NCBI RefSeq assembly: GCF_008122525.1
Contig: NZ_VSRV01000001.1
Location: 1,364,001 to 1,428,000 of the forward strand
Direction: 5' to 3'
DNA: 64,000 bases
Source of the DNA: Marinomonas sp. IMCC 4694
GTDB taxonomy: Bacteria > Pseudomonadota > Gammaproteobacteria > Pseudomonadales > Marinomonadaceae
Shown in pieces: positions 8,615 through 17,316 of this stretch. Every line of letters begins with the position of its first letter. Position 1 is the first letter of the stretch. The notes beneath the pieces were generated by a model, which was not told the origin of the DNA, did not search any database, and was given only the letters and a program-made list of their open reading frames with translations. Position numbers and translations under genes: made by a program.

Positions 8615-9055
8615 TTATTTTTCGTAAACAACGACATAGGTGTCAGGAATGTCCATGTTACTTGGTACATAGGCAATGCTGTCGGGGTTTTTTTCAAGGT
8701 ACGCTAATACGTCGTCAACGGATTGCATTTCTTTGGGTGGGGTGCTGCGTCCGGTAAACAGCAGTTGGTCCCAATAGGATTGAATGCGGTTTTCAGTCAG
8801 ACCTATTACGGTATTATTAAATGTGTTGCGTGTGTCGCTGCCAACAGGCAAAGAAACCGCGCTGTACTTGCGGCTTAATGTTCCGCCCATGTAAATCTGG
8901 CGAATTTCATTTCGTGTCAGTGTTTGTAGTGATGAGTTAACATTCGAAATAACCTTTAAGTCTTGGGAATGCGCCGCAAAGCTGTGATGGGTCACCATAA
9001 AAACAAGGCTGGCCAGCACGAATGCAAATCGATTAGTAAACGTTGAGTATGCCAT
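8615..9055 (-). CDS. Small PstS-like periplasmic binding protein, 146 aa
   Basis: A signal peptide (to about residue 28, SFAA before HSQD) precedes a short phosphate-ABC-transporter substrate-binding-like domain. Typical family strings are LTRNEIRQIYMG, RNTFN, SYWDQLLFTG and the pattern KNPDSIAYVP near the end. At about 118 mature residues it is a half-size member, not a full two-lobe PstS. Its ATG follows the porin stop with no gap (TAAATG), so it is translationally coupled to the porin. No ABC permease or ATPase genes are nearby, which suggests sensing or delivery rather than classic uptake. Ligand unknown. Confidence 0.7.
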   Translation of the reverse strand: MAYSTFTNRFAFVLASLVFMVTHHSFAAHSQDLKVISNVNSSLQTLTRNEIRQIYMGGTLSRKYSAVSLPVGSDTRNTFNNTVIGLTENRIQSYWDQLLFTGRSTPPKEMQSVDDVLAYLEKNPDSIAYVPSNMDIPDTYVVVYEK

Positions 9056-10300
9056 TTAAAATACCCACTCCATTGCCACTTGATAGAGTGCGGTTTTACG
9101 ATCAAAGCCGCTTTGGATGGAGTCAAACAACGCCGTGTCGTCTTCTTCGCCCTGGATAAAGGTCACATCGGCTTTTAGAGCAAGTTTGGGTTTTACGTCC
9201 CAGCGTGCGCCTACGGTCCAACTTTTCAGTTGATCGGTACTGCGACCTGTAGAAATCTGATTTAGCCCCCCCACTATTTGCTGTAACCCACTATAGCGTG
9301 GATCGCTTGTACTCATGCCGGCCAGCGCTTGTGAGATTTCAGTGGGGAAATTATTGTAGTCAAATTGACTTTCAGCAAAAGTAAGGTGCACCGTTACAGG
9401 GTTAAAAATGTACCCGACGGTAGCGTAATAGCTGTTGATTTTAGGTATAAATGTTTGTAATTCGGGGCGTATTTGTGTCCACTCAAGCGCCGCAAAATAA
9501 TTGAACTCGTCATACCTTACGCTCAATTGCGTTAGCTTGACGACTCCCTTTGTTGACAGTGAGTTGACTGTGTCATTGTAAACACCAAATTGGCTGATGC
9601 TTGAAGCAAGGGATTTTAGATCCGCCTGCTTGATATCCGCGTTACCACCGTGATGCGATGCTCTAAACTCAAAATTATTGTAGCGTACGGAGCCAATCAC
9701 CCCACCTTGTTGGAACACCTCATAATCGGTTGTTTTGTTATTGAGGGTTATCTCTCCATCATTTTTACCATAATACACTTCTAAAGACGTATCTAATTGA
9801 TCTGTTGAATGCCCCCAATAAATATCAATTCCCTTGAATATAGGAAAAATAAACGCACCATAAACTTGTTTTGGCGGGGTAATCCACTGATAAGCGTAAC
9901 CAATGTCTACCACATCACTGAGCATGAACAAAGGAGTACGCAATTGGCCAATTTTGAACGACACGTTATCATCCGGCTGAACGGTGGCGTACAACCAATC
10001 TAATTTGGATGTTTCCTCTTCGCTGGTTCTCAGAACGCCTTGCGCCGTAAAGCTCAGATAATCGGTGGCGTAAGCATTGACCTGAAGGCCAAGCAATGAA
10101 TTGGGTCGTGCAGTAACATTATTGGAGTAACCGCGAAAATTGGCCTCTTCTGTGGCCAACTGACCCGCAACAATGCGTCCAAAACCTGACATTGTGACGT
10201 GTTTAGTGTCTTCTGCCAGTGCGTAATGACTCAGACAACACAGCAAGATAGCCTGATGGCGTTTTTTGAGGACAAAGGGATTTAATAAGCTCATGTTCAA
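9056..10300 (-). CDS. Outer-membrane porin-like beta-barrel protein, 414 aa
   Basis: A signal sequence (about 1-29, ending ALA before EDT) is followed by alternating amphipathic strands, many aromatic residues and a C-terminal Phe (AMEWVF), the usual BAM recognition end for outer-membrane barrels. An internal FKIGQLRTPLF-type strand is common in porins that set a constriction eyelet. A start at 10294 (second ATG) is equally possible. It is first in an operon with the PstS-like protein and the GGDEF-EAL enzyme and divergent from the FAD monooxygenase, sharing a 120-bp promoter region. Substrate unknown. Confidence 0.75.
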   Translation of the reverse strand: MNMSLLNPFVLKKRHQAILLCCLSHYALAEDTKHVTMSGFGRIVAGQLATEEANFRGYSNNVTARPNSLLGLQVNAYATDYLSFTAQGVLRTSEEETSKLDWLYATVQPDDNVSFKIGQLRTPLFMLSDVVDIGYAYQWITPPKQVYGAFIFPIFKGIDIYWGHSTDQLDTSLEVYYGKNDGEITLNNKTTDYEVFQQGGVIGSVRYNNFEFRASHHGGNADIKQADLKSLASSISQFGVYNDTVNSLSTKGVVKLTQLSVRYDEFNYFAALEWTQIRPELQTFIPKINSYYATVGYIFNPVTVHLTFAESQFDYNNFPTEISQALAGMSTSDPRYSGLQQIVGGLNQISTGRSTDQLKSWTVGARWDVKPKLALKADVTFIQGEEDDTALFDSIQSGFDRKTALYQVAMEWVF

Positions 10301-10420
10301 TAACCGACAAATAATTGTGTATATGATAATGTGCTTTCATTTCGTACAGTAGGGAGTTTAGTACGCGTTTTGTATGATTTTTGTATACTGTGTAAGGAAA
10401 GTTGAGATGAAAGGTCAAAT

Positions 10421-11875
10421 ATGAGCCCAGTTGACGTTAATAATATGAACTGGACCGTGTGTCCGGACTGTCAAGGCCAAGGCAAAAAGAGTCGTCGGCT
10501 ACGAAAAAAAGTACGCTTACACTATTTAAACGCCATGGCGGCCTTCGACAAAGCGGGGGGCAACGGCACGGAGCCGGTTCGTCCGAAAGGGCATCTTGAA
10601 TCTTGCGTTTCCTGTGCTGGCTCGGGGTTGTGTGAGTCACTTGAACCGACCCCCGTGAAGGCTGAGCAATACCCTCATGTGGCCATTATTGGGGCGGGTA
10701 TTGGCGGCGTTGCCTTGGCGGTTGCCTGTTTGCATCGTGGTATTCCATTTACCCTTTATGAACGGGACGCGGGCTTTAATGTTCGATCCCAAGGGTATGG
10801 TTTAACCCTGCAGCAGGCCAGTAAAGCCATTGAGGGCTTTGGCGTTTTTTCACTCGATGACGGCGTGGTATCGACTCGTCATGTTGTGCATACCCCAGAA
10901 GGCAAAAAAGTGGCGGAATGGGGAATGCGTAAATGGAGGGCGTCTTCAGATCAAGCGACGGTAAAACGCACCAATGTGCATATTGCTCGGCAGTCTTTGC
11001 GTTTCGCTTTACTTGAGCAGCTTGGTGGTGCCTCCCATGTAAAATGGGGGCATCAGTTGCTGAGTGTTGTGCAACATAAAGACGCACCTGCTGAGCTTAC
11101 TTTTGCAGTAGATGGTCGTCAAATTCACGTGTCCGCTGATCTAATCGTCGGTGCCGATGGCATTCGAAGTACTGTACGCAAACAATTACTTTGTGACGAA
11201 AAAGCCCCTCTGCAATACCTTGGTTGTATTGTGATTTTGGGTATTTGTCCTTTAAGTGACTTACCCAAATGTGATCATGACTTATTGGATTCTGCCACGG
11301 TCTTTCAAACCGCCAATGGCAACGAGCGCATTTACGTGATGCCGTTTGATGCCAAGACGGTGATGTGGCAACTGAGCTTTCCTATGCCAGAGTCTGAAGC
11401 GATGGCGTTAAGCCAACAAGGCGCTGAGGCATTAAAGGCGGAAGCGATTCTACGCACACAGTGGCATGATCCTATTCCACAGATTGTGAGTGCGACACAA
11501 GCCAGTAGGGTGTCTGGTTATCCGGTGTATGACCGAGCTTTACTGGACGCCGGTTGGCTACAAAAAAATCCACAAGCGACCTTAATCGGTGATGCGGCGC
11601 ACCCAATGAGCCCCTTTAAAGGGCAAGGTGCGAACCAAGCCTTATTAGATGCTTTGTCATTAGCGCGTGATATGACAAAGGGTTGTTGGCGCCAGTCCCA
11701 TTGGCGTGAAATGGGCATAAGAGAGTCTGTTCTTAATGAATTCGAAGAGGAAATGTTGGCCCGTAGTGCCGTAAAGGTGACAGATTCTGCGGCCGCGGCT
11801 GAGTTTTTGCATTCTGATATAGTGCTTTATGAAGGTGATGAGCCTCGTGGGCGAGTACTTGATCGAATGAAATAA
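10421..11875 (+). CDS. FAD-dependent monooxygenase with N-terminal double-CxxC module
   Basis: Residues 1-75 hold two CxxC knuckles (CPDC 14-17 and CVSC 62-65) separated by a basic stretch (GKKSRRLRKKVRLHY), resembling a DnaJ-type or zinc-ribbon metal site. Residues about 86-450 are a PHBH/UbiH-type flavoprotein monooxygenase: dinucleotide motif GAGIGG (91-96), mid DG motif VGADGIRS and the FAD-ribityl motif IGDAAHPMSPFKGQGANQAL. It should hydroxylate an aromatic or cyclic substrate using NAD(P)H and O2. The start has AAGG eight bases upstream; a later Met (10445) would still keep both CxxC motifs. It is divergent from the porin operon. A decayed partial copy lies at 6321-6470. Confidence 0.85.
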   Translation: MSPVDVNNMNWTVCPDCQGQGKKSRRLRKKVRLHYLNAMAAFDKAGGNGTEPVRPKGHLESCVSCAGSGLCESLEPTPVKAEQYPHVAIIGAGIGGVALAVACLHRGIPFTLYERDAGFNVRSQGYGLTLQQASKAIEGFGVFSLDDGVVSTRHVVHTPEGKKVAEWGMRKWRASSDQATVKRTNVHIARQSLRFALLEQLGGASHVKWGHQLLSVVQHKDAPAELTFAVDGRQIHVSADLIVGADGIRSTVRKQLLCDEKAPLQYLGCIVILGICPLSDLPKCDHDLLDSATVFQTANGNERIYVMPFDAKTVMWQLSFPMPESEAMALSQQGAEALKAEAILRTQWHDPIPQIVSATQASRVSGYPVYDRALLDAGWLQKNPQATLIGDAAHPMSPFKGQGANQALLDALSLARDMTKGCWRQSHWREMGIRESVLNEFEEEMLARSAVKVTDSAAAAEFLHSDIVLYEGDEPRGRVLDRMK

Positions 11876-11897
11876 CCCAGTGCCAATAAATCCGACG

Positions 11898-11970
11898 TCA
11901 CAAACAGACAGACTGTGTCGTCTCTTCTGTTTGTGATGAATCTGTTTGTGATTAATCTGTTTGTGTTAAG
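11898..11970. repeat. Hairpin plus three 15-bp tandem repeats between convergent genes
   Basis: An 11-bp inverted repeat (TCACAAACAGA at 11898, TCTGTTTGTGA at 11926) lies between the convergent 3' ends of the FAD monooxygenase and the ATP-grasp gene. Its right arm begins three imperfect 15-bp direct repeats (units at 11926, 11941 and 11956, core TCTGTTTGTG). It has no clean T tract. It may act as a bidirectional transcript end, or be simple repeat expansion. Confidence 0.5.
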
Positions 11971-11999
11971 CCGGTTTATAACACGCCTTGTTAATACGC

Positions 12000-13478
12000 T
12001 CAGCTTGGCGTGTTGCTGCGTTTTAATTGCATCCGACGCAAAAACTCCGACATGATGTGCATGTAAAGCTCGTCGCCTAAGTATTTGTCTTCCACACCTC
12101 GGTCGATACTGGGGTTATCGTTTACTTCGATGACATAGCCTCGACCATTGATTTCTTTCACATCAACACCGTATAAACCCTCGCCAATGGGTTTGGTGGC
12201 GGCAATAGCGGCTTGCAAAACACGACGCGGCACTTCGAACGTAGGTAGGGTATCAAAGCCACCACTTTGGCTTTTACTGCCGGTATGTTGGTAAATTTGC
12301 CAATGATTTTTAACCATATAATAGCGACAAGCAAAGATAGGCTTGTTGTTCAGTACGCCGATACGCCAGTCAAATTCGGTGTACAAATATTCTTGTACCA
12401 GCAGCAAAGACGACTTTTTAAACAGCGTGTTTAAGCTCTCGGTCAGCGCTTCGCGATTTTCGGCCTTGATCACGCCTTTAGAAAACGCGCCATCAGGGAT
12501 TTTGACGACCATTGGGTAGCTAATCGCCGCTTCTAGGGCGTCTTCAACGTCTTTTTCTCCCTTGTGAACAATGCGTGTTTTTGGACAAGGGACTTTATGT
12601 GTGTTGAACAAATCCGCCAAATACACCTTATTGGTGCAGCGCATAATGGATTGCGGGTCGTCCATCACGACCAAGCCTAGCCCTTCGGCTTTTTTGGCGA
12701 AACGGTAGGTATGGTGGTCGATATTGGTGGTTTCACGAATAAATAAACCATCGTATTCCGGCAGGCGCATGATGTCTTTTGGCCCAATCGTATCGACATG
12801 AATGCCCAGCTGTTTACCGGCTTGAATAAACTTCTTAATCGCTTGATCGTCACTGGGCGGCATGGCTTCTTCTGGGTTGACCAAAATCGCCATATCGAAT
12901 TTTGCCGCCCGTTGAATACGACCTTTGCTCCATACCTTATTGCTGAAGGCTTCTAAGGATTCAGCGAACAGCGTTTCTTCCACGTCGCTGAGCTTGCTCT
13001 GGGACGTAGAGAAGAGCGCAGTAACTTGCCATTCTTTGCGAAACTTCAACGTGACTTCTAAGACCGGGCTTGGAAAACTTTCGAACAATTTGCGCGCAAA
13101 CTCTTTCATCTCAGGATGAATGGTTTTACCGAATACGCAATGGAATTTCATCTCCATTGGGGCATCGGGTTTGGCCAGTTTTTTTGCTAACAAAGGCAGC
13201 CATTGAGAAATTTCGAGCTCATATAGGTCTTTTTTACTCAGATCATTGAGCACGCGAACCGACGGCATAACGTGATGGCCGCGGCTTTCTGCCAACAGGG
13301 AGCAGTAATACCCATCGGATAAGTATTTGCTGCTTTTACAAAGGTTGATAATGCGAGTGCGACCTTGGCTTTTGGTGGCGGCCAAGTTTAAATATTGCGT
13401 GAAAGTGATTACTCGATCGCTTGGTAAAAACGCAGACCAATCTTTGGCCTGATCAACAACGATGTATGTCTGTGACAT
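12000..13478 (-). CDS. RimK-like ATP-grasp ligase with RLAN N-terminal domain
   Basis: The chosen start (MSQTYIVVDQ) has an upstream AGAGAA-type site. A longer frame to 13604 begins with an Arg-rich stretch unlike the family. Residues 1-150 match the RimK-like ATP-grasp N-terminal (RLAN) domain. The C-terminal half is a RimK-type ATP-grasp fold with ATP-binding Lys (MVVKIPDGAFSKGV), acidic metal ligands and the end signature VIEVNDNPSIDRG. It is probably an amino-acid or peptide ligase, forming amide bonds on a peptide or protein with ATP. It is divergent from a GNAT-C39 peptidase gene, a pairing I recall from other gammaproteobacteria, so the two probably act together. Substrate unknown. Confidence 0.85.
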   Translation of the reverse strand: MSQTYIVVDQAKDWSAFLPSDRVITFTQYLNLAATKSQGRTRIINLCKSSKYLSDGYYCSLLAESRGHHVMPSVRVLNDLSKKDLYELEISQWLPLLAKKLAKPDAPMEMKFHCVFGKTIHPEMKEFARKLFESFPSPVLEVTLKFRKEWQVTALFSTSQSKLSDVEETLFAESLEAFSNKVWSKGRIQRAAKFDMAILVNPEEAMPPSDDQAIKKFIQAGKQLGIHVDTIGPKDIMRLPEYDGLFIRETTNIDHHTYRFAKKAEGLGLVVMDDPQSIMRCTNKVYLADLFNTHKVPCPKTRIVHKGEKDVEDALEAAISYPMVVKIPDGAFSKGVIKAENREALTESLNTLFKKSSLLLVQEYLYTEFDWRIGVLNNKPIFACRYYMVKNHWQIYQHTGSKSQSGGFDTLPTFEVPRRVLQAAIAATKPIGEGLYGVDVKEINGRGYVIEVNDNPSIDRGVEDKYLGDELYMHIMSEFLRRMQLKRSNTPS

Positions 13479-13635
13479 TGGTTCTCTGATTCCTTTTATA
13501 AGACGCGATTTCGCGTTTGAATGTGGCCTTTTAGCAAGGCGGTTTGGTGCTGTGAAGCCCCTTGAAATTGTGCGGATAGTGCGCCTGTTTTGTGGTTTTA
13601 ACAATAGACTATTTTAAAAAAATTAAATGTTTTTC

Positions 13636-13685
13636 TGCGCATTTTTTAGACTATCTTTTAAAGAAGGTTCGCCCTAAAATGCGCA
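13636..13685. promoter_or_regulatory. Inverted repeat in the divergent ATP-grasp / GNAT-C39 promoter
   Basis: TGCGCATTTT (13636-13645) and AAAATGCGCA (13676-13685) are perfect 10-bp inverted copies about 40 bp apart centre to centre, in the AT-rich gap between the two divergent starts. It is a candidate shared operator. No regulator gene is adjacent. Confidence 0.4.
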
Positions 13686-13756
13686 AAATTTTCTCTCGTC
13701 TAATTCATGCTTGATACGACGACCCTAACGACCTTTTGCCCTTTCGAGGCGATACC

Positions 13757-14908
13757 ATGAATACACGTTCGGTCATTGATTCTGCCCCAAATATTGACAT
13801 CTGTTTAGCCAGTATAGAGGACCTAAAAGCCTTGCTTGTTTTAGAAAATACCGCATTTACTGGCGATCGTTTGAGTCGTCGAAGCTTTCGTCATGCGATC
13901 ACCAGCTCAGGCTCTGCGTTGTTTGTGGCGAAGCAAGGCGAGGGCGATTTACTTGGGTATGCCTTATTGCACTTACGCCAAGGCACTCGGTTGGCACGTT
14001 TGTATTCATTGGCGGTCGCACCGCAAGCGCGAGGCTTGGGCATTGGCAAGCTCTTGATGCAAGCCTGCGAGAAAAAAGCGCTTAAAAAAGGCAAGCTCTT
14101 GTTGCGTTTGGAAGTGAGTGCTGTCAATCAGAACGCCATCGCCTTGTATCAGAAAATGGGCTACAAAGAATTTGGCCATTACGATGCGTATTATGAAGAC
14201 CAAACCGATGCGATTCGAATGCAAAAACGGCTGCGTCATGAGGGAGACCTGCCAACCACGCGAGCCATTCCGTGGCTAGCCCAAGGTACGCCATTTACTT
14301 GTGGCCCTGCCTCTTTGCAAATGGTGCTGTCTTCCATGCACCCAGATTATCACGCAACGCCGAACGATGAGTTAGAAATTTGGCGTGAAGCGACGACGAT
14401 TTTTATGACGTCTGGTCATGGCGGTTGTCACCCTATGGGGCTGGCGTTGGCAGCGAAAAAGCGTGGCTTGTCAGCAGACGTTTGGTTAAGCGAAGAAGGT
14501 CCTTTGTTTGTCGACAGCGTGCGTAACGAGCTAAAGAAAGAGGTCATTACTCGCGTGCATGACAGTTTTGTTGAGCAATGCGAAGATGTCGGTGTGCCAT
14601 TGCATTATACGGCGATGCCGCTAGAACAATTAATAGAAGCCTTTGATGAGGGCGGCTTGGCGATTATCTTGATCAGTACGTTTAGGATGGACGGGAAAAA
14701 ATCGCCTCACTGGGTGGTCATGTCGGGTTACGACGAACATTGTATTCTCGTGCATGATCCCGATTTGGACGACGATAAAAAATTACCAGACGATCCACCA
14801 AGTCCGCTGGATTGCCAATTTGTGCCGATTGCCCGGGATGAGTTTGAAAAAATGTCCCGCTTTGGGCAGAGTCGTTTGCAGGCGACGGTCGTACTAAAAA
14901 ATCGGTAA
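13757..14908 (+). CDS. GNAT acetyltransferase fused to C39-like peptidase, 383 aa
   Basis: Residues about 14-160 are a GNAT domain with the acetyl-CoA loop (QARGLGIGKLL, 90-100) and the usual N-A-I-A-L-Y-Q-K-M-G-Y ending. Residues about 172-383 are a papain-like C39 peptidase domain: Cys182 in QGTPFTCGPAS, His318 in SPHWVVMSGYD and Asp334 in HDPD. The start at 13757 has GAGGC six bases before it. With the divergent ATP-grasp ligase it makes a ligase / acetyltransferase / peptidase set that could build, modify and process a peptide or amide-linked metabolite. That joint role is inference. No precursor peptide gene is evident next to it. Confidence 0.85.
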   Translation: MNTRSVIDSAPNIDICLASIEDLKALLVLENTAFTGDRLSRRSFRHAITSSGSALFVAKQGEGDLLGYALLHLRQGTRLARLYSLAVAPQARGLGIGKLLMQACEKKALKKGKLLLRLEVSAVNQNAIALYQKMGYKEFGHYDAYYEDQTDAIRMQKRLRHEGDLPTTRAIPWLAQGTPFTCGPASLQMVLSSMHPDYHATPNDELEIWREATTIFMTSGHGGCHPMGLALAAKKRGLSADVWLSEEGPLFVDSVRNELKKEVITRVHDSFVEQCEDVGVPLHYTAMPLEQLIEAFDEGGLAIILISTFRMDGKKSPHWVVMSGYDEHCILVHDPDLDDDKKLPDDPPSPLDCQFVPIARDEFEKMSRFGQSRLQATVVLKNR

Positions 14909-14955
14909 TTTGGTAAATACCATAGGGCTGAAAACGGCTTATTATGTCTGATTGT

Positions 14956-15789
14956 CTATAGTGGAAAGCCGCAGAGTTTGGCTGCGTTCTCCCAGAAAAA
15001 CTTTGCTCGTATCCTTGCATCAGGAAATTGCTTCTGTGCAAGGGTGAGTAAGGTGCCATAATCCATCCTATGTTGTGCTTTTAAAAACGGCCAATCTGAT
15101 CCCCAAATTATGTAATCCTCTCCGAAACTTTCAATAATGGCCTCGACATAAGGTTGTGTGTCCACATAAGGAAAGAGGCCCTGTGTGAATTTGGCAAAAC
15201 CAGACACCTTGATGTAAGTACGTTGCGTTTTTGCTAGCGCAAGCACGGCTTGAAAACCCTTGTTAGTAATACCTTTTTCAATGTTTGGTCGGCCACAATG
15301 GTCAATCAGAATGTGTGCCTTGGTGTGCATTAATAACGGCGCGAGATCGAGCATTTGCTCGTCTTCGACTTGCACTTGAACAATCATATCGAGGTCGGCT
15401 AGGCGATCCATCAAAAGTGCCGATTGCGCAAAGTGCTCAAACCCATAATAAGCGACATTAAAGGTGACACCGATCACACCTTTAGCTTTTAATTGCGCAA
15501 GTTCTTCTGTCGATGCATCTTGTTTGACGACAGCCATGCCTTTGAAACGACCATTAGAGCGCGCTATTGCATCCAATAAAGCGCGATTGTCATTTTCACC
15601 GTAGGCGGAATTTGGTCCAACTAATAAGGCATGAGAAACACCGTAGGTTTCTAAAACGTGTAGGAAATAATCCGCCGTGGCGACTTCATGGCCTTCTGGT
15701 GCATAAGGCGTATCGGCTTGATAGGGAAAGCTCTGTGGGTCAAAAATGTGATTATGGCAATCTATTTTACGTTCAGTGAACACCGACAT
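14956..15789 (-). CDS. Amidohydrolase-2 family TIM-barrel hydrolase, 277 aa
   Basis: The metal-binding motif DCHNH (residues 10-14) opens a TIM barrel. Later family signatures are HILIDHCGRPNI (metal His) and IIWGSDWPF with the catalytic Asp. This group includes sulfomuconolactone, pyrone-dicarboxylate and other lactone hydrolases, so lactone opening or decarboxylation in aromatic or sugar-acid breakdown is likely. The start has AGGAG six bases upstream. It is convergent with the GNAT-C39 gene and divergent from the threonine-aldolase-like gene. No pathway partner is adjacent. Confidence 0.75.
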   Translation of the reverse strand: MSVFTERKIDCHNHIFDPQSFPYQADTPYAPEGHEVATADYFLHVLETYGVSHALLVGPNSAYGENDNRALLDAIARSNGRFKGMAVVKQDASTEELAQLKAKGVIGVTFNVAYYGFEHFAQSALLMDRLADLDMIVQVQVEDEQMLDLAPLLMHTKAHILIDHCGRPNIEKGITNKGFQAVLALAKTQRTYIKVSGFAKFTQGLFPYVDTQPYVEAIIESFGEDYIIWGSDWPFLKAQHRMDYGTLLTLAQKQFPDARIRAKFFWENAAKLCGFPL

Positions 15790-16003
15790 GGGAACTCCTT
15801 TTATAGGGTGCCTGTACAGTAATGAAAGAAGATCAGCCAGGCTATTTGATTTTGGTCTTTAGGTATTGAAAATACCGGACAGTGTTTTGCTTTTAAGAAC
15901 GTTATTTTATTTATTATGCCGCACAAAAATCCAAGCGCAGGTTTTTAAAGGCTGTCATGATGTTGCTTATTAATCTCAAATAAATTGATTTAAGGGGTAT
16001 TCA

Positions 16004-17068
16004 ATGAAGGTTGCGTTTACCAGTGACAATATTGCCGGAGCGTCAGAGTCTGTTTTTAACGCCATGATGGAAGCCGCTCAAGGTGATGCCATGCCGTACG
16101 GCCATGATGATGGCACGGCGCACGTCACGCGTATGTTGTCGGAACTGTTTGAGTGTGATGTGGATGTGTTTTTGGTGTCTACCGGTACGGCCGCGAATGT
16201 ATTGAGTATCAGTGCGTTAACGCCACCTTGGGGGAGTGTATTGTGCCACCAAGAAAGCCATCTGCTAAACGACGAAAGTACCGCGCCGGAGTTTTACACC
16301 AGTGGTGCGCGGTTTGTTGGCATGGGGGGTGCGGATGCAAAGATGGATCCTGTTCAACTGCAAAAATTGGTCAATCAGAAAATCGGAGATGTGCATTCTT
16401 GTCAGCCTTCTGTAATCAGTTTGTCGCAAGTGACCGAAGTGGGCAGTGTGTATTCTTTGGATGAAATTCGAGCCATTACCGATGTGGCCAAAACGGCAGG
16501 CTTGCCAGTTCACATGGATGGCGCGCGTTTTGCCAATGCTTTGTTGGCTTTGGGTTGTACGCCAGCTGAAATGACATGGAAAGCGGGCGTGGATATGGTG
16601 TCTTTTGGCGCGACAAAAAATGGTGTGATGGCGTCTGAAGCCATCGTTGTGTTTAAGCAGTCTTTAGAAGATAAAGGCGTCTCTAGCGAGAAAGTAGCCA
16701 AAGATCTGGGTTATCGTCGTAAGCGTGGCGGTCATTTGCATTCGAAAATGCGTTTGCTGTCGTCGCAGATGATTGCTTACTTAACGGATGATTTGTGGCG
16801 TATTAACGCGGCTCATGCCAATGCCATGATGGCGCACCTGCAAGACGGTTTGAAAACCGTTCCGGGCGTAAAAATTAATACGCCAGCGCAAGCCAATATG
16901 CTGTTTTGTACCTTGCCACTGCCAATGATTGAGCATTTGCAGGCGGAAGGTTTCGGCTTTTATGGCGGTCGTTGGGAAGAAGGTGTTATTCGTTTGGTGA
17001 CATCTTTTAGAACGCCAAAAGAAGGGGTTGAAGCGTTTGTTGACTGTGCGCGAAATTTTGCGTCATAA
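16004..17068 (+). CDS. Low-specificity threonine aldolase-like PLP enzyme
   Basis: A fold-type I PLP enzyme of 354 residues, the size of the beta-eliminating-lyase / L-threonine aldolase family. It has PYGHDDGTAH near the N-terminus, HMDGARFANAL (PLP-binding Asp at about 172) and Lys205 in SFGATKNGVMASE as the Schiff-base Lys. It should cleave L-threonine or L-allo-threonine to glycine and acetaldehyde, or a related beta-hydroxy amino acid. The start has AGGGG upstream. It is transcribed alone. Confidence 0.85.
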   Translation: MKVAFTSDNIAGASESVFNAMMEAAQGDAMPYGHDDGTAHVTRMLSELFECDVDVFLVSTGTAANVLSISALTPPWGSVLCHQESHLLNDESTAPEFYTSGARFVGMGGADAKMDPVQLQKLVNQKIGDVHSCQPSVISLSQVTEVGSVYSLDEIRAITDVAKTAGLPVHMDGARFANALLALGCTPAEMTWKAGVDMVSFGATKNGVMASEAIVVFKQSLEDKGVSSEKVAKDLGYRRKRGGHLHSKMRLLSSQMIAYLTDDLWRINAAHANAMMAHLQDGLKTVPGVKINTPAQANMLFCTLPLPMIEHLQAEGFGFYGGRWEEGVIRLVTSFRTPKEGVEAFVDCARNFAS

Positions 17069-17218
17069 GGTTTATGGTTGAAACGAATGAATGATGTTCT
17101 AGTGCAGAATGTCACATCAATAATTAAGAATCGAAGATGATGGGTATGTTGTGTGGACATGTTGTATGGACATGTTGTGTGGATAAGTAAGAAAAGCATG
17201 GGTTAGCTTAGGGGTATC

Positions 17219-17248
17219 CAGAGACTGGCATGGATATGCCCGTCTCTG
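17219..17248. other. Strong hairpin between threonine aldolase-like and cheW genes
   Basis: CAGAGAC (17219) pairs with GTCTCTG (17242), with an inner GGCAT/ATGCC stem. It lies between two convergent genes and probably marks transcript ends, but neither strand has a T tract. Just upstream (about 17148-17183) sit three near-copies of a GTTGTRTGGACAT-like unit. Confidence 0.45.
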
Positions 17249-17316
17249 TTGGTCTGTTGTCGGCCAGATCAAAAAAAACCTCACTAGAACCACGCCATAA
17301 GCGCCATGATGAAGGG

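Noticed and set aside
17219..17248. Hairpin as an intrinsic terminator for cheW
   Set aside because: The stem is strong but no T tract follows on either strand; listed only as a hairpin.
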